NCBI GenBank assembly: GCA_944381325.1
Contig: CALWKS010000001.1
Coordinates: 310,001 to 374,000, forward strand
From: an uncultured Christensenellaceae bacterium
GTDB lineage: Bacteria; Bacillota; Clostridia; Christensenellales; UBA3700
DNA: 64,000 bases
Reading direction: 5' to 3'
Shown here: piece after piece, positions 8,138-15,723 of the stretch
Layout: the number at the start of each line of letters is the position of its first letter
Position numbering within the stretch: the stretch's first letter is position 1
Notes under the pieces: generated by a model
Databases searched by the model: none
What the model saw: only the letters and a program-made list of their open reading frames with translations
Told to the model about the DNA's origin: nothing
Position numbers and translations under genes: made by a program

Positions 8138-9574
8138 TCAGACGTTTACCTCTCCTTGCTTGCCAAGCTCTACGCCTGAAGCTGCAATAGCAGGATCTAT
8201 TTCGTTTGAAATGAATTCAACTACCTGTTGCGGAGCTCTGCCGATAAAGTTCTTTGCATCGAGTATTCCGTCAAGTCTGTCCTTGACAGCTGCGAACATA
8301 TCGTCATTCTTGATAAGCTCTATAAGGTTGTTGTCTTTGCCTTCCATCTTAACGTTTTTGGACGCTTCCATTGAAAGAACTCTTATGCGCTCGTGCAGTT
8401 CCTGACGGTTGCCGCCTGCCTTTACGCACTCCATCATAATGTTCTCGGTAGCCATAAAGGGCAGTTCAGCGTCTATATGTTTTTTGATTACCTTATCGTA
8501 AACAACGAGATTTTCGCTTATATTCATGCACAGATTAAGTATAGAATCGACAGAAAGGAATGCCTGAGCGATAACTATACGCTTGTTTGCGCTGTCGTCG
8601 AGCGTGCGTTCGAACCACTGCGTTGAAGCTGTGATAGCGCAGTTGGTCGGAAGAGAAATGACATAACGCGCGATAGAGCCGACGCGTTCGCTTCTCATCG
8701 GGTTGCGCTTGTAAGCCATTGCGGAAGAACCTATCTGTGTTTTCTCAAAAGGCTCTTCGATTTCTTTCATGTTCTGAAGAATACGAATGTCGTTGGAGAA
8801 GCGGTAACAACTCTGTGCGATCTGAGAGAGTACACAAAGCACGTTGTAATCGAATTTTCTCGGATAAGTCTGACCGGTTACGCCGTAAGCCTTTGAATAT
8901 CCCATTTTTGCAACGACTTTCTTTTCAAGTTCTTTAACTGTTTCACCGTTGCCGTTGAACAGATCGAGGAAGCTTGCCTGAGTGCCCGTTGTGCCTTTTA
9001 CGCCGCGAAGTTTAACGCATGATTTAAGATGCTTGAGATTTTCAAGGTCAAGCAGAAGATCGCTGAGCCAGAGCGTGGCGCGTTTGCCTACCGTAGTAAG
9101 CTGAGCAGGCTGAAGGTGAGTAAAGCCGAGCGTAGGCAGGTCTTTGTATTTGAGCGCGAATTTGCGCAGTTTATCCATAAAGTTGATAAGCTTGTCGAGT
9201 ACGATATCGAAAGCGTTGTCAATAACGATTATTTCAGCGTTGTCGGTAACGTAGCAGGATGTTGCGCCGAGGTGAATAATGGGCATTGCCTTGGGCGCGA
9301 GTTTGCCGTATGCCTTGACGTGAGCCATAACGTCGTGTCTGACTTCGCTTTCGAATTTGCGCGCGTCGTCATAATTGATGTCTTCAGCGTGCGCTTTCAT
9401 CTCGGCTATCTGCTCATCGGTAATGTTGAGCCCCAGCTCTTTTTCAGATTCTGCAAGAGCGATCCAGAGCTTTCTCCAGAGTCTGAATTTCTTATCGTCA
9501 GAAAAGTTTGCCGCCATTTCACGGCTGGCGTATCTTGTGATCAAAGGGTTGTTGTAAATGCTTGTATCAGCCAT
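8138..9574 (-). CDS. purB: Adenylosuccinate lyase
   Basis: Cleaves SAICAR and adenylosuccinate to release fumarate in purine and AMP synthesis. The fumarase-superfamily signature GSSAMAYKRNPMRSERV is intact, and TSCYVTDNAEI near residue 100 is a substrate loop. 478 residues, longer than the roughly 430 of the Bacillus type and closer to the second (eukaryote-like) clade of PurB. Ribosome site GAGGAG before the ATG. It stands alone, away from other pur genes, and faces spoIVB. Confidence 0.95.
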   Translation of the reverse strand: MADTSIYNNPLITRYASREMAANFSDDKKFRLWRKLWIALAESEKELGLNITDEQIAEMKAHAEDINYDDARKFESEVRHDVMAHVKAYGKLAPKAMPIIHLGATSCYVTDNAEIIVIDNAFDIVLDKLINFMDKLRKFALKYKDLPTLGFTHLQPAQLTTVGKRATLWLSDLLLDLENLKHLKSCVKLRGVKGTTGTQASFLDLFNGNGETVKELEKKVVAKMGYSKAYGVTGQTYPRKFDYNVLCVLSQIAQSCYRFSNDIRILQNMKEIEEPFEKTQIGSSAMAYKRNPMRSERVGSIARYVISLPTNCAITASTQWFERTLDDSANKRIVIAQAFLSVDSILNLCMNISENLVVYDKVIKKHIDAELPFMATENIMMECVKAGGNRQELHERIRVLSMEASKNVKMEGKDNNLIELIKNDDMFAAVKDRLDGILDAKNFIGRAPQQVVEFISNEIDPAIAASGVELGKQGEVNV

Positions 9575-9704
9575 TGTCCGAACTCCTCAAAATAAATCTG
9601 TATCCATTATAACGTAATGCGACAAAATTTTCTACCTTTTTGCGGCAGTTTGAAGGTTTTTTCTCAGCACAATAAAATAAATATCGCAAAAAAGCGGATT
9701 TTGT

Positions 9705-9734
9705 TTGACTTTAAGCGTCTCGGCATTGTACAAT
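9705..9734 (+). promoter_or_regulatory. Promoter of tRNA-Trp
   Basis: -35 TTGACT (9705-9710), 18-bp spacer, -10 TACAAT (9729-9734), 38 bp upstream of the mature tRNA 5' end. Confidence 0.7.
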
Positions 9735-9772
9735 AGATTTCGCCGTAGAAAAGAAATCGGCATAAAATATTT

Positions 9773-9847
9773 AGGGGAGTGGCTCAACGGTAGAGTAGTG
9801 GTCTCCAAAACCATTGGTTGCGTGTTCGAATCGCGTCTCCCCTGCCA
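9773..9847 (+). tRNA. tRNA-Trp (CCA anticodon)
   Basis: 75 nt including an encoded CCA. The acceptor AGGGGAG pairs with CTCCCCT, the discriminator is G, the anticodon loop reads CTCCAAA with CCA, and the T-loop is TTCGAAT. The 3' end is followed by a terminator and by the tRNA-derived repeat array described below. Confidence 0.97.
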
Positions 9848-10157
9848 TGAAAGAACGGAATAATCCGTTCTTTTTTATTGGCAGGGGCAGTACGCGTATT
9901 CGACAACAAGCGCAATAAAACTTTGCGCTTGTTGCGTGTGACGCAAAATATTGTCTTTAAGTCACAATATTTTGCTATTCCGTCGAAGCTGTCGCTTCTC
10001 CTTACGAATCGCGTCTGTCAGCACGGCACGGAAAGAAGAGAAAATCCGTTCTTTTTTATTGACAGAAACAGTACGCGTATTCGACAATAAGCGCTAGAAC
10101 CTCGCGCTTGTTGCGCGTAAAATAAAATATTGTTTTAAGTTCACAATATTTTATTAC
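9827..10157 (+). repeat. Two-unit palindromic array derived from the tRNA-Trp 3' end
   Basis: Two diverged units about 178 bp apart. Each has a tRNA-Trp 3'-end sequence (CGAATCGCGTCT at 9827 and 10005), a terminator hairpin (intact at 9853-9877, decayed at about 10030-10057), an inverted tRNA-end copy (9879-9905 and 10060-10085, sharing CAGTACGCGTATTCGACAA), a hairpin with GCGC-containing arms (9904-9934; about 10083-10112), and an AT-rich hairpin (9943-9975; 10121-10155). Arms are conserved although loops differ. I see no coding potential. The second unit has no full tRNA. Confidence 0.8.
9853..9877 (+). terminator. Terminator of tRNA-Trp
   Basis: Perfect 7-bp stem GAACGGA/TCCGTTC with a 4-nt loop and six T. 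It is itself nested in a larger palindrome formed by the tRNA end and its inverted copy. Confidence 0.9.
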
Positions 10158-10290
10158 GTTTATGCAAAGCTTCTTGACATAAATTTCGTCAATCGGTTTT
10201 TTAACGGATTTTTTAAAGAAACACCAGATTATAGAGTGAAAAGTATCTGAACATTATATTGCAAAAATTTGTTAAATTAACGATTCTTTG

Positions 10291-10318
10291 TTGTTCATAA
10301 AAAATTTTCAAATATAAT
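10291..10318 (+). promoter_or_regulatory. Candidate promoter of the ECF sigma operon
   Basis: -35-like TTGTTC (10291-10296), 16-bp spacer, -10 TATAAT (10313-10318). This looks sigma-A-like; an additional ECF-type autoregulated promoter cannot be excluded. The 10158-10374 spacer also has a TTGAC/GTCAA inverted repeat near 10174-10192. Confidence 0.45.
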
Positions 10319-10374
10319 TGTATTTGTTGAAACATTTGGGGCAGTTGTTTCGACTGTATAGACAGGAGATCTCA

Positions 10375-10851
10375 ATGGAAGAAGTAAAAACGTTATCAGC
10401 TGACGATATCGTAGAAGCGTATGGCGATCTGATTTTCAGGATCGCACTTCAGCATACGGGCAACGTGCAGGAAGCCGAGGATATAACCCAGGAGGCTTTT
10501 ATGGCTATGCTCAAAAAAATGCCTTTTGAAAGTGCTGAACACGCAAAACGCTGGCTGATCAGAGTAACTGTCAATAAATGCAAGGATTATTATAAGTCCG
10601 CAAGGAGAAAGAATCTGCCTTTGGACGAAAATATAAACGCTACATATTTTCAGCAGGCAGGCGGTCTGGAAGAGCTCGGTAAACTTGAACCTTTGGACAG
10701 AAACATAATTTATCTTTTCTATTATGAAGGTTACAGCGCAAAAGAAATTGCAAAAATGATAGGCAAAACAAGAAACGCAGTAAATATCAGACTGAGCAGA
10801 GCAAGAGATGCGCTCAGAGATTTGTTAGACGAAGGTGGCAAAAATGAATAA
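10375..10851 (+). CDS. ECF-type RNA polymerase sigma factor
   Basis: 158-residue sigma-70 family factor of the extracytoplasmic-function class. Region 2 spans about residues 12-78 (AEDITQEAF at 34-42). Region 4 spans about 102-152 with the helix-turn-helix YSAKEIAKMIGKTRNAVNIR. There is no region 1 or 3. I chose ATG 10375 because AGGAG lies 6-7 nt upstream; a TTG at 10318 is open but overlaps the -10 box. The stop overlaps the ATG of the next gene, the usual sigma/anti-sigma coupling. Which regulon it controls is not visible. Confidence 0.93.
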   Translation: MEEVKTLSADDIVEAYGDLIFRIALQHTGNVQEAEDITQEAFMAMLKKMPFESAEHAKRWLIRVTVNKCKDYYKSARRKNLPLDENINATYFQQAGGLEELGKLEPLDRNIIYLFYYEGYSAKEIAKMIGKTRNAVNIRLSRARDALRDLLDEGGKNE

Positions 10852-13015
10852 AGACAAATACTGCACAGAAATTTCTCAGATTAAGCTTTCAGATGAAAAG
10901 AAAGCAGAAATTAAAAACGCTTTACGTTCAGCGCAGAAAAAGCAAAAGGAAACTTCGGTTACGGTAGTTTCGGCAAAGGCTGTAAAGGCGCGCAGAATAA
11001 AGCTGGTTTCTGCAATTGCCGCAACGCTTGTGCTGGTGATAGGCGTAAGCTGGTTTTTATCTTCTGTAATTAATGTATTCAAAGTAAATGATCCGATTTC
11101 TTACGACGATTATCTTTATATGGCTGACGTTGCAGGCAATGCGCAGTATCTGCCCAACGAAAAAATTCTTGCGGCATCAGACAGAGCAAACGCACTCAAC
11201 AATAGTCTTGAAGAAGAAAGTGAATACGACGATTATTATCAGGAGGTTTATAAGACAGAAAAAGGTCAACTGGATTTCAGCCTTGAAGATTACAGAACTT
11301 TAAACGACTCCCTTGCGATAATCAGCAATTCTTCCACGACGTCGGATATGACGATATACGATATCAAGAAAGAAATTGAATTTGCGATAGAGATCGTGCC
11401 GGGTTATGATCAGTGGTTCAGGCTTTCCAATTCATTGCCTTATCTCAGCGAGAGCGATGAGCGTAATTACAATTATTATTCATACAAAATCAGCAACGAC
11501 AAAGATGCGGAGAAATTAACTGTTGAAAGACTTTGCTGGCGTACAAGAGGAGAGTCTTACGATATTTCAAACGACAAATTTTATCCGGACGCTTATCAAA
11601 GACAGTATTTCAAAGTCAAATATTATTTTGACGAGGAAAAAAGAGAAGTCGTTGATTGCACAGTCATCAACTATCTTTGCGTGAAAAAGAACGTATATTA
11701 TCCGGTATCCGCTCAAAAACTCATAAACGTAAAAGATCATTCTCTTACGAAATATGCTGCAACTTATCTGCGTCAGTCAGACGTTGTCGACCCTTTGAAA
11801 TTTGAAAACAACGACGATCTTTACGATCTGACGAATATGTACGATTACGGCATCAATACTATAATGATACAACTGAATTACAATTCGTCAGACGATATTT
11901 CACTACTGAAAGCTTACTACGAAACAGCCGATAAACATTACGGCAGAGCAACGACAGGCGAATTGTCATACTACAGAAAAACTGCTGAAGATACGCTGTA
12001 TTTTACTGACGGGTGGGACAACAGAATAAAAAACGATGTTGAGCCGATGTTTGTCTACAATCATGCCCGGGTGTATGATTCTGTTTCAGAAACACATAAA
12101 AACATCGTCAAATCATTCTCCAACGTCAGAAACATCCGCTACAACATGCTTTGCGAGGTGTGCGAAAAATATAAACCTTCTGCTGACGGAGTATTTATTG
12201 ACTGCAGCCACGGCGTTCGTCTTTCGTCAATAAACCGCACTCAGAATCAGATTTTCAGCGATAATTCTGCAATATTGTCTGACTCTGAATATCTGATCAG
12301 CGGAATTAGCGAACAATTTGCAACTTTTACCCGTAACCTTGAGCTTGACACTGAGTTTATTTTGTCGGATAACGAAAAATACGTTTTCGAGTCTTCTGTC
12401 AACGATTATGTGGTCAGACTTGGAAAAGACTATTATTACAATAAAGTTCAGACCGCTGGTTACTGCGAATTGGACAGTTACGTAGACAAAACTTCAGCTG
12501 TAATGACTGAAGAAAATATAGCTGAATATATGAAAGACAAGTATTTCTTTACTTACGACGTCGATGATAAAGACAGCGTTATGAAAGATCTTGACATAAC
12601 TTATTCGGTATCAGCCAAAGTCAATGTTATCAATGTCGATCCTGACGCTGAGTATTATCTTGCCGTTATATTTGAAAATTACAACGACTCAAGCGATTTT
12701 TCTGTTCTGAGTAAAACGCCTCTGAATATGACTGAAGGTGAAAGAGCTGTCGTTGAAGGTAATGTAACGGTAGACTTTCTAATAAAAGAAACCTTGCGCC
12801 TGAGTCCTGACTTTGACTATGATACAGAATATAAGCTGGCTTATGCCGTCTTAAGAGTTTCCGATAATTCGATAAGTAAAGTTACATATAGCAGGGTGAT
12901 AGACGTAGACTACAGCGATTCGCTCGACAAAATAAATAAGACAATGTATTACAATGGCATTCCGTATATCGTCAGTCCGTGCGATGGCGGAATATCGATA
13001 AGGATCTGGTATTAA
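10844..13015 (+). CDS. Probable membrane anti-sigma factor with a very large extracellular domain
   Basis: 723 residues from ATG 10844, overlapping the sigma gene by 8 bp; GTG 10835 is an alternative start. Layout: about 50 cytoplasmic residues rich in Lys/Glu, one transmembrane helix at about 53-77, then about 645 residues outside the membrane. The outer part is rich in Asp, Tyr and Asn and I do not recognise it. Position, coupling and topology match a single-pass anti-sigma factor (inference); the cytoplasmic stretch has no clear zinc (ZAS) motif. Typical anti-sigma factors are 200-400 residues, so the sensor part is unusually large. It could instead be a sigma-dependent surface protein. 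Confidence 0.7.
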   Translation: MNKDKYCTEISQIKLSDEKKAEIKNALRSAQKKQKETSVTVVSAKAVKARRIKLVSAIAATLVLVIGVSWFLSSVINVFKVNDPISYDDYLYMADVAGNAQYLPNEKILAASDRANALNNSLEEESEYDDYYQEVYKTEKGQLDFSLEDYRTLNDSLAIISNSSTTSDMTIYDIKKEIEFAIEIVPGYDQWFRLSNSLPYLSESDERNYNYYSYKISNDKDAEKLTVERLCWRTRGESYDISNDKFYPDAYQRQYFKVKYYFDEEKREVVDCTVINYLCVKKNVYYPVSAQKLINVKDHSLTKYAATYLRQSDVVDPLKFENNDDLYDLTNMYDYGINTIMIQLNYNSSDDISLLKAYYETADKHYGRATTGELSYYRKTAEDTLYFTDGWDNRIKNDVEPMFVYNHARVYDSVSETHKNIVKSFSNVRNIRYNMLCEVCEKYKPSADGVFIDCSHGVRLSSINRTQNQIFSDNSAILSDSEYLISGISEQFATFTRNLELDTEFILSDNEKYVFESSVNDYVVRLGKDYYYNKVQTAGYCELDSYVDKTSAVMTEENIAEYMKDKYFFTYDVDDKDSVMKDLDITYSVSAKVNVINVDPDAEYYLAVIFENYNDSSDFSVLSKTPLNMTEGERAVVEGNVTVDFLIKETLRLSPDFDYDTEYKLAYAVLRVSDNSISKVTYSRVIDVDYSDSLDKINKTMYYNGIPYIVSPCDGGISIRIWY

Positions 13016-13040
13016 AATTATATCCCGATACACTCAGGAT

Positions 13041-13074
13041 AGCCGTCGTTCTGAAAGGAGCGGCGGTTTTCTTT
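13041..13074 (+). terminator. Terminator after the sigma/anti-sigma operon
   Basis: Stem AGCCGTCG/CGGCGGTT with a loop of about 12 nt, then a T-rich run. Confidence 0.7.
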
Positions 13075-13209
13075 TATACAAAAAGATATGAATTTTAATC
13101 AGTTTTGACAAATATAAATGCTTTATAGTTTTATATAGCTTTGTTTATGGACTTAATTGTTGCCGATTTTTTCGCCGTATGGTAAAATAATTAATGCGCG
13201 AGGTGAAAT

Positions 13210-13992
13210 ATGAAGAAATACAAACTCGGTTTTATAGGTTACGGCAATATGGCAAAAGCCATTGTCGGAGGTATTCTAAAAAGCGAAATCCTGAGCAAAT
13301 CTCAGATAGCAGTATCAAGGCTGTCAGGAAATGAAGCCGACGGGCTTTTCTGTACGACAGACAACGATTACATCGCTGAAAATTGCGAATATCTTGTGCT
13401 GGCTGTAAAGCCGCAGATTTTCAAAAGCATAGATTTTTCTTGCAAAGCGGATTGCGTGATAAGCATAATGGCTGGCGTCGACAGCAATTTTATATCCGAT
13501 AAACTTAAAATGAACGGCAAAGTGATAAGAGTTATGCCAAATACACCGTCTCAGATCGGCAAAGGTGCGACCGCTATAGCAAACAACTCTCTGAGCAAAG
13601 AACACAACGATTTCTGCGCTGAAATATTCAGGAGTGTAGGAGAAGTCTGTTTCATAGACGAGGACAAATTCGATGCCGTAACCTGCGTAAGCGGAAGCGG
13701 TCCTGCATACGCTTATTATTTCGTAAAAGCAATGATCGACGGCGGAGTTGCCAACGGACTGGACAAAGAAACGGCTAAAAAGCTCACGTTAGACACCGTT
13801 ATCGGTGCTTGTGAGATGGTCAAAGCGCATCCGGAAACACCTCTCGGAGTGCTTATATCCAACGTATGCTCAAAAGGCGGTACGACTATCGAAGCGGTAA
13901 ACGTTTTTGAAAAAAATCAGATGGATAAGACTGTAATAGACGCAATGACGGCTTGCAGAGTACGCAGCGAAGAACTGAGGACGGGCAAATGA
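13210..13992 (+). CDS. proC: Pyrroline-5-carboxylate reductase
   Basis: Last step of proline synthesis, NADPH-dependent reduction of P5C. The Rossmann motif GFIGYGNMAKAI is at 7-18; the family signature around VSGSGPAYAYYFVKAMIDGG lies near 158-177. 260 residues, standard. GAGGTG precedes the ATG and a TAAAAT -10 box lies about 25 bp upstream. The stop overlaps the rnhA start (ATGA), so the two are coupled. No other proline genes are in the window. Confidence 0.95.
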   Translation: MKKYKLGFIGYGNMAKAIVGGILKSEILSKSQIAVSRLSGNEADGLFCTTDNDYIAENCEYLVLAVKPQIFKSIDFSCKADCVISIMAGVDSNFISDKLKMNGKVIRVMPNTPSQIGKGATAIANNSLSKEHNDFCAEIFRSVGEVCFIDEDKFDAVTCVSGSGPAYAYYFVKAMIDGGVANGLDKETAKKLTLDTVIGACEMVKAHPETPLGVLISNVCSKGGTTIEAVNVFEKNQMDKTVIDAMTACRVRSEELRTGK

Positions 13993-14438
13993 AGAAAGTT
14001 GATCTGTATACAGACGGCGCCTGTTCAGGCAATCCTGGCGTAGGCGGCTGGGGCGCGATCCTTATTTATAACGGACATGAAAAAGAAGTCAGCGGATATA
14101 ATAAGGATACGACCAACAACCGCATGGAGATATTTGCGGTAATTCAGGGTCTCAAACAACTTAATCAACCTTGCGAAGTTACCGTATACAGTGATTCGGC
14201 TTACGTCTGCAACGCTTTTCTCGAGAACTGGATAGAAGACTGGCAAGCCAACAACTGGCGCAATAAATCAAAAGAAAAAGTCAAGAACGACGATCTCTGG
14301 AAACTTCTTCTGATGCAGATGGAAGGACATAAAGTCTCGTTTGTCAAAGTAAAAGGTCATGCTGACAACGCATACAACAACCGATGCGACAAACTGGCTA
14401 CAGGAGAAATTGCAAAACACAATAAACCGTCCGCTTAA
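13989..14438 (+). CDS. rnhA: Ribonuclease HI
   Basis: Cleaves RNA in RNA-DNA hybrids. All catalytic residues are visible: Asp9 (YTDGACSGNPG), Glu47 (NNRMEIFA), Asp69 (YSDSAYV), His124 (GHADNAYNN) and Asp134. 149 residues, a type I enzyme without the hybrid-binding extension. The ATG at 13989 overlaps the proC stop; a longer reading would run antisensibly into proC and is rejected. Its terminator stem begins inside the last codons. Confidence 0.96.
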   Translation: MKKVDLYTDGACSGNPGVGGWGAILIYNGHEKEVSGYNKDTTNNRMEIFAVIQGLKQLNQPCEVTVYSDSAYVCNAFLENWIEDWQANNWRNKSKEKVKNDDLWKLLLMQMEGHKVSFVKVKGHADNAYNNRCDKLATGEIAKHNKPSA

Positions 14439-14452
14439 AGGGCGGTTTTTTT
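14425..14452 (+). terminator. Terminator of proC-rnhA
   Basis: Stem AACCGTCCGC/GGGCGGTT followed by seven T; overlaps the rnhA stop codon. Confidence 0.85.
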
Positions 14453-14561
14453 ATGCTGTCTGAACTACAAACGTAAAAATATCCGCACAACGTCCTAGTT
14501 TATCTGTTTTGCGCGTAATTTTATACATTCGTTACAAATAATATATTTGTGACGGTGCAAT

Positions 14562-15593
14562 ATGACTAAAAAAGAAAGAATTATCGGTGCGTTGATCATA
14601 GCGTTTCTTGCAATTTCGGCAAGCGTATGCGTGTATTATCTGAGTGTTCTTGGTGTCGGACAGACCAGGATAGCTCTGCTTTGTTGCGCTGTCTCGGCTT
14701 TGTCTCTTGTCGGATTTTACGGAGTATTCATGAACTGTGAAATAGCATTTAAAGGCGGTTTTATCGGGTTTTTAATTGCTACGATATTGTTTGTCGGGTA
14801 TATTGTTGCCGTGAAAAACGGCTGGCTTGATTTGTTCAGGGACAGAGAAGCAATGCAATCCTTTATTTCACGTTATGACGGATATGCGATCGCTGTGTTT
14901 ATCGCCGTGCAATTTCTGCAGGTAACGGTTCTTCCTTTACCTTCTACGATAACAACGCTTGCGGGAATAGCTCTGTTCGGGGTCTGGAAAACCGTTTTAT
15001 ATTCTTCGATCGGGATTATTGCAGGATCAATGTTTGCGTTTTTCCTCGGAAGAACTTTCGGAATTAAGCTGATTGTCTGGATATGCGGCGCAAAAATGTT
15101 TTCAAAATACAGACGTTTTGTAGAAGGGAGAGACGTTCTGTTGCTTTACGCGATGTTCCTGCTGCCGTTTTTTCCTGACGATCTGCTTTGTCTGATTGCA
15201 GGTCTAGGAACAATGAGTTACCGATCGTTTATAATAATGATGCTTATTACAAGACCTCTCGGCGCTCTTTGGGTCGCTGGCGTATTCAAAAGCGCAGTTT
15301 CGATTCCTTTTGCAGGCTGGGGAATCGCTGTCTGGGCGGTCATATTTATAGCAACTGCAACTATTTTCTTTGTTCTGTACAAATACGGAGACGAGATAAC
15401 GGAGAGAATAAGCGCATTTACAGCGTCATTTTCGGCAAAAATGCACCTCGGCACTCATAGATATGGCATTAAGAAAAAATCCGTCAAATCGCACAAAAAA
15501 TCGATTTGTCATATCAAGGCGATTTATGACGCTCAATCTGAAATCGACAAAAAAGCGTTAAGAAATTCAAAGCTTACGGATTACAGAAACTGA
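14562..15593 (+). CDS. TVP38/TMEM64 (DedA-superfamily) membrane protein
   Basis: 343 residues with hydrophobic segments near 9-28, 36-54, 61-81, 105-125, 130-165, 190-215 and 240-275. The SNARE-associated/VTT core is recognisable: VTVLPLPSTITTLAGIALFG followed by a glycine-rich GIIAGSMFAFFLGRTFG. The family is implicated in lipid scrambling or polyprenyl-phosphate recycling; substrate unknown here. The C-terminal 60 residues are strongly basic (Lys/His-rich) and probably cytoplasmic. It is preceded by its own spacer and followed by a convergent PadR gene. Confidence 0.85.
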   Translation: MTKKERIIGALIIAFLAISASVCVYYLSVLGVGQTRIALLCCAVSALSLVGFYGVFMNCEIAFKGGFIGFLIATILFVGYIVAVKNGWLDLFRDREAMQSFISRYDGYAIAVFIAVQFLQVTVLPLPSTITTLAGIALFGVWKTVLYSSIGIIAGSMFAFFLGRTFGIKLIVWICGAKMFSKYRRFVEGRDVLLLYAMFLLPFFPDDLLCLIAGLGTMSYRSFIIMMLITRPLGALWVAGVFKSAVSIPFAGWGIAVWAVIFIATATIFFVLYKYGDEITERISAFTASFSAKMHLGTHRYGIKKKSVKSHKKSICHIKAIYDAQSEIDKKALRNSKLTDYRN

Positions 15594-15688
15594 AATGATT
15601 TCATAAAGCAGCAATTCTTTTCACTAAGGCACGTTTTTATGCTGTTTGTTTGCTTTAAAAGAAGATTTAAATGAACACTATGATAAAT

Positions 15689-15716
15689 AAAAAAGCTCCG
15701 CTATTTGTGGCGGAGC
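15689..15716 (-). terminator. Terminator of the PadR gene
   Basis: On the minus strand the stem AGCTCCGCC/GCGGAGCT is followed by six T, just after the PadR stop. It may also stop the convergent TVP38 transcript. Confidence 0.75.
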
Positions 15717-15723
15717 TGATATT

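Noticed and set aside
9899..10088. TTCGACA (Spo0A-box complement) in both Trp-tail units
   Set aside because: The 7-mer is part of the inverted T-arm copy (TTCGA), so tRNA descent explains it better than Spo0A control.
9878..10090. 70-codon open frame after tRNA-Trp
   Set aside because: It lies wholly in the palindromic repeat array, where indels between the two units break the frame.
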